Notes under the pieces: generated by a model | What the model was told of the DNA's origin: nothing | Database searches by the model: none | The model's input: the letters and a program-made list of their open reading frames with translations, nothing else | In this document: piece after piece, positions 7,461 to 7,483 of the stretch | Position numbering within the stretch: position 1 is the first letter of the stretch | Layout: the number at the start of each line of letters is the position of its first letter | Assembly: GCA_945981915.1 (NCBI GenBank) | Contig: CAMFRJ010000044.1 | Coordinates: 1-7,483, forward strand | Direction: 5' to 3' | Source: an uncultured Erysipelotrichaceae bacterium | GTDB lineage: Bacteria > Bacillota_I > Bacilli_A > Erysipelotrichales > Coprobacillaceae | Length of the DNA: 7,483 nt | Translations under genes and position numbers: made by a program

Positions 7461-7483
7461 CTGTCTCTTATACACATCTCCGA
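7461..7483. other. Residual Nextera/Tn5 library adapter, not genomic
   Basis: Positions 7461-7479 are exactly CTGTCTCTTATACACATCT, the engineered 19-bp hyperactive-Tn5 mosaic end used in tagmentation libraries. The next bases, CCGA (7480-7483), match the start of the read-2-side adapter. The mosaic end is a synthetic hybrid of the natural IS50 outer and inner ends, so a native transposon end is unlikely. These bases should be trimmed. Confidence 0.95.

Noticed and set aside
7461..7479. A genuine Tn5/IS50 transposon end
   Set aside because: The sequence is the synthetic mosaic end, not the natural outer or inner end, is followed by adapter bases, and sits exactly at the sequence terminus.

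Overview
The window is a phosphate-starvation locus from a low-GC, AT-rich Bacillota-type bacterium. Grounds for this are the strong A+T codon bias, purine-rich Shine-Dalgarno sites, a lipobox on the phosphate-binding protein, and the gene order pstS-pstC-pstA-pstB-phoU-phoB-phoR. Some gut Erysipelotrichia/Coprobacillaceae look similar, but that placement is an impression and was not tested. All genes are on the + strand. The window appears to be one end of an assembled contig, because its last 23 bases are a sequencing-library adapter and not genome.

Layout: 1-887 is the 3' part of a WYL-domain transcriptional regulator that is cut by the window start and closed by a strong intrinsic terminator (886-914). 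The 139-bp intergenic region (888-1026) carries TTAACA-like repeats at 10-11 bp spacing, a candidate PhoB/PhoP box for the operon. Positions 1027-5089 hold pstS, pstC, pstA, pstB and phoU, separated by 14 bp or less or overlapping, so they read as one operon. The 83-bp gap before phoB (5090-5172) holds an ordered element: two TAACATAA units 11 bp apart, facing two TTATGTTA units 11 bp apart. This is a candidate autoregulatory site. phoB (5173-5871) overlaps phoR (5852-7460) by 20 bp, and phoR runs off the genuine end of the sequence.

How the genes work together (family knowledge): PstS captures phosphate at the cell surface. PstC and PstA form the membrane channel and PstB drives it with ATP. 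PhoU couples transporter state to the PhoR kinase, and PhoR phosphorylates PhoB. PhoB~P then activates Pho promoters, here probably those in front of pstS and phoB.

No new protein system was found; the proteins are a canonical set. The observations worth a second look are the mirrored direct repeats before phoB, the 13-base identity shared by the pstS and phoB upstream regions, and the adapter read-through at the 3' end. There is no gene-free stretch longer than 300 bases, and I saw no RNA gene, CRISPR array or insertion sequence.
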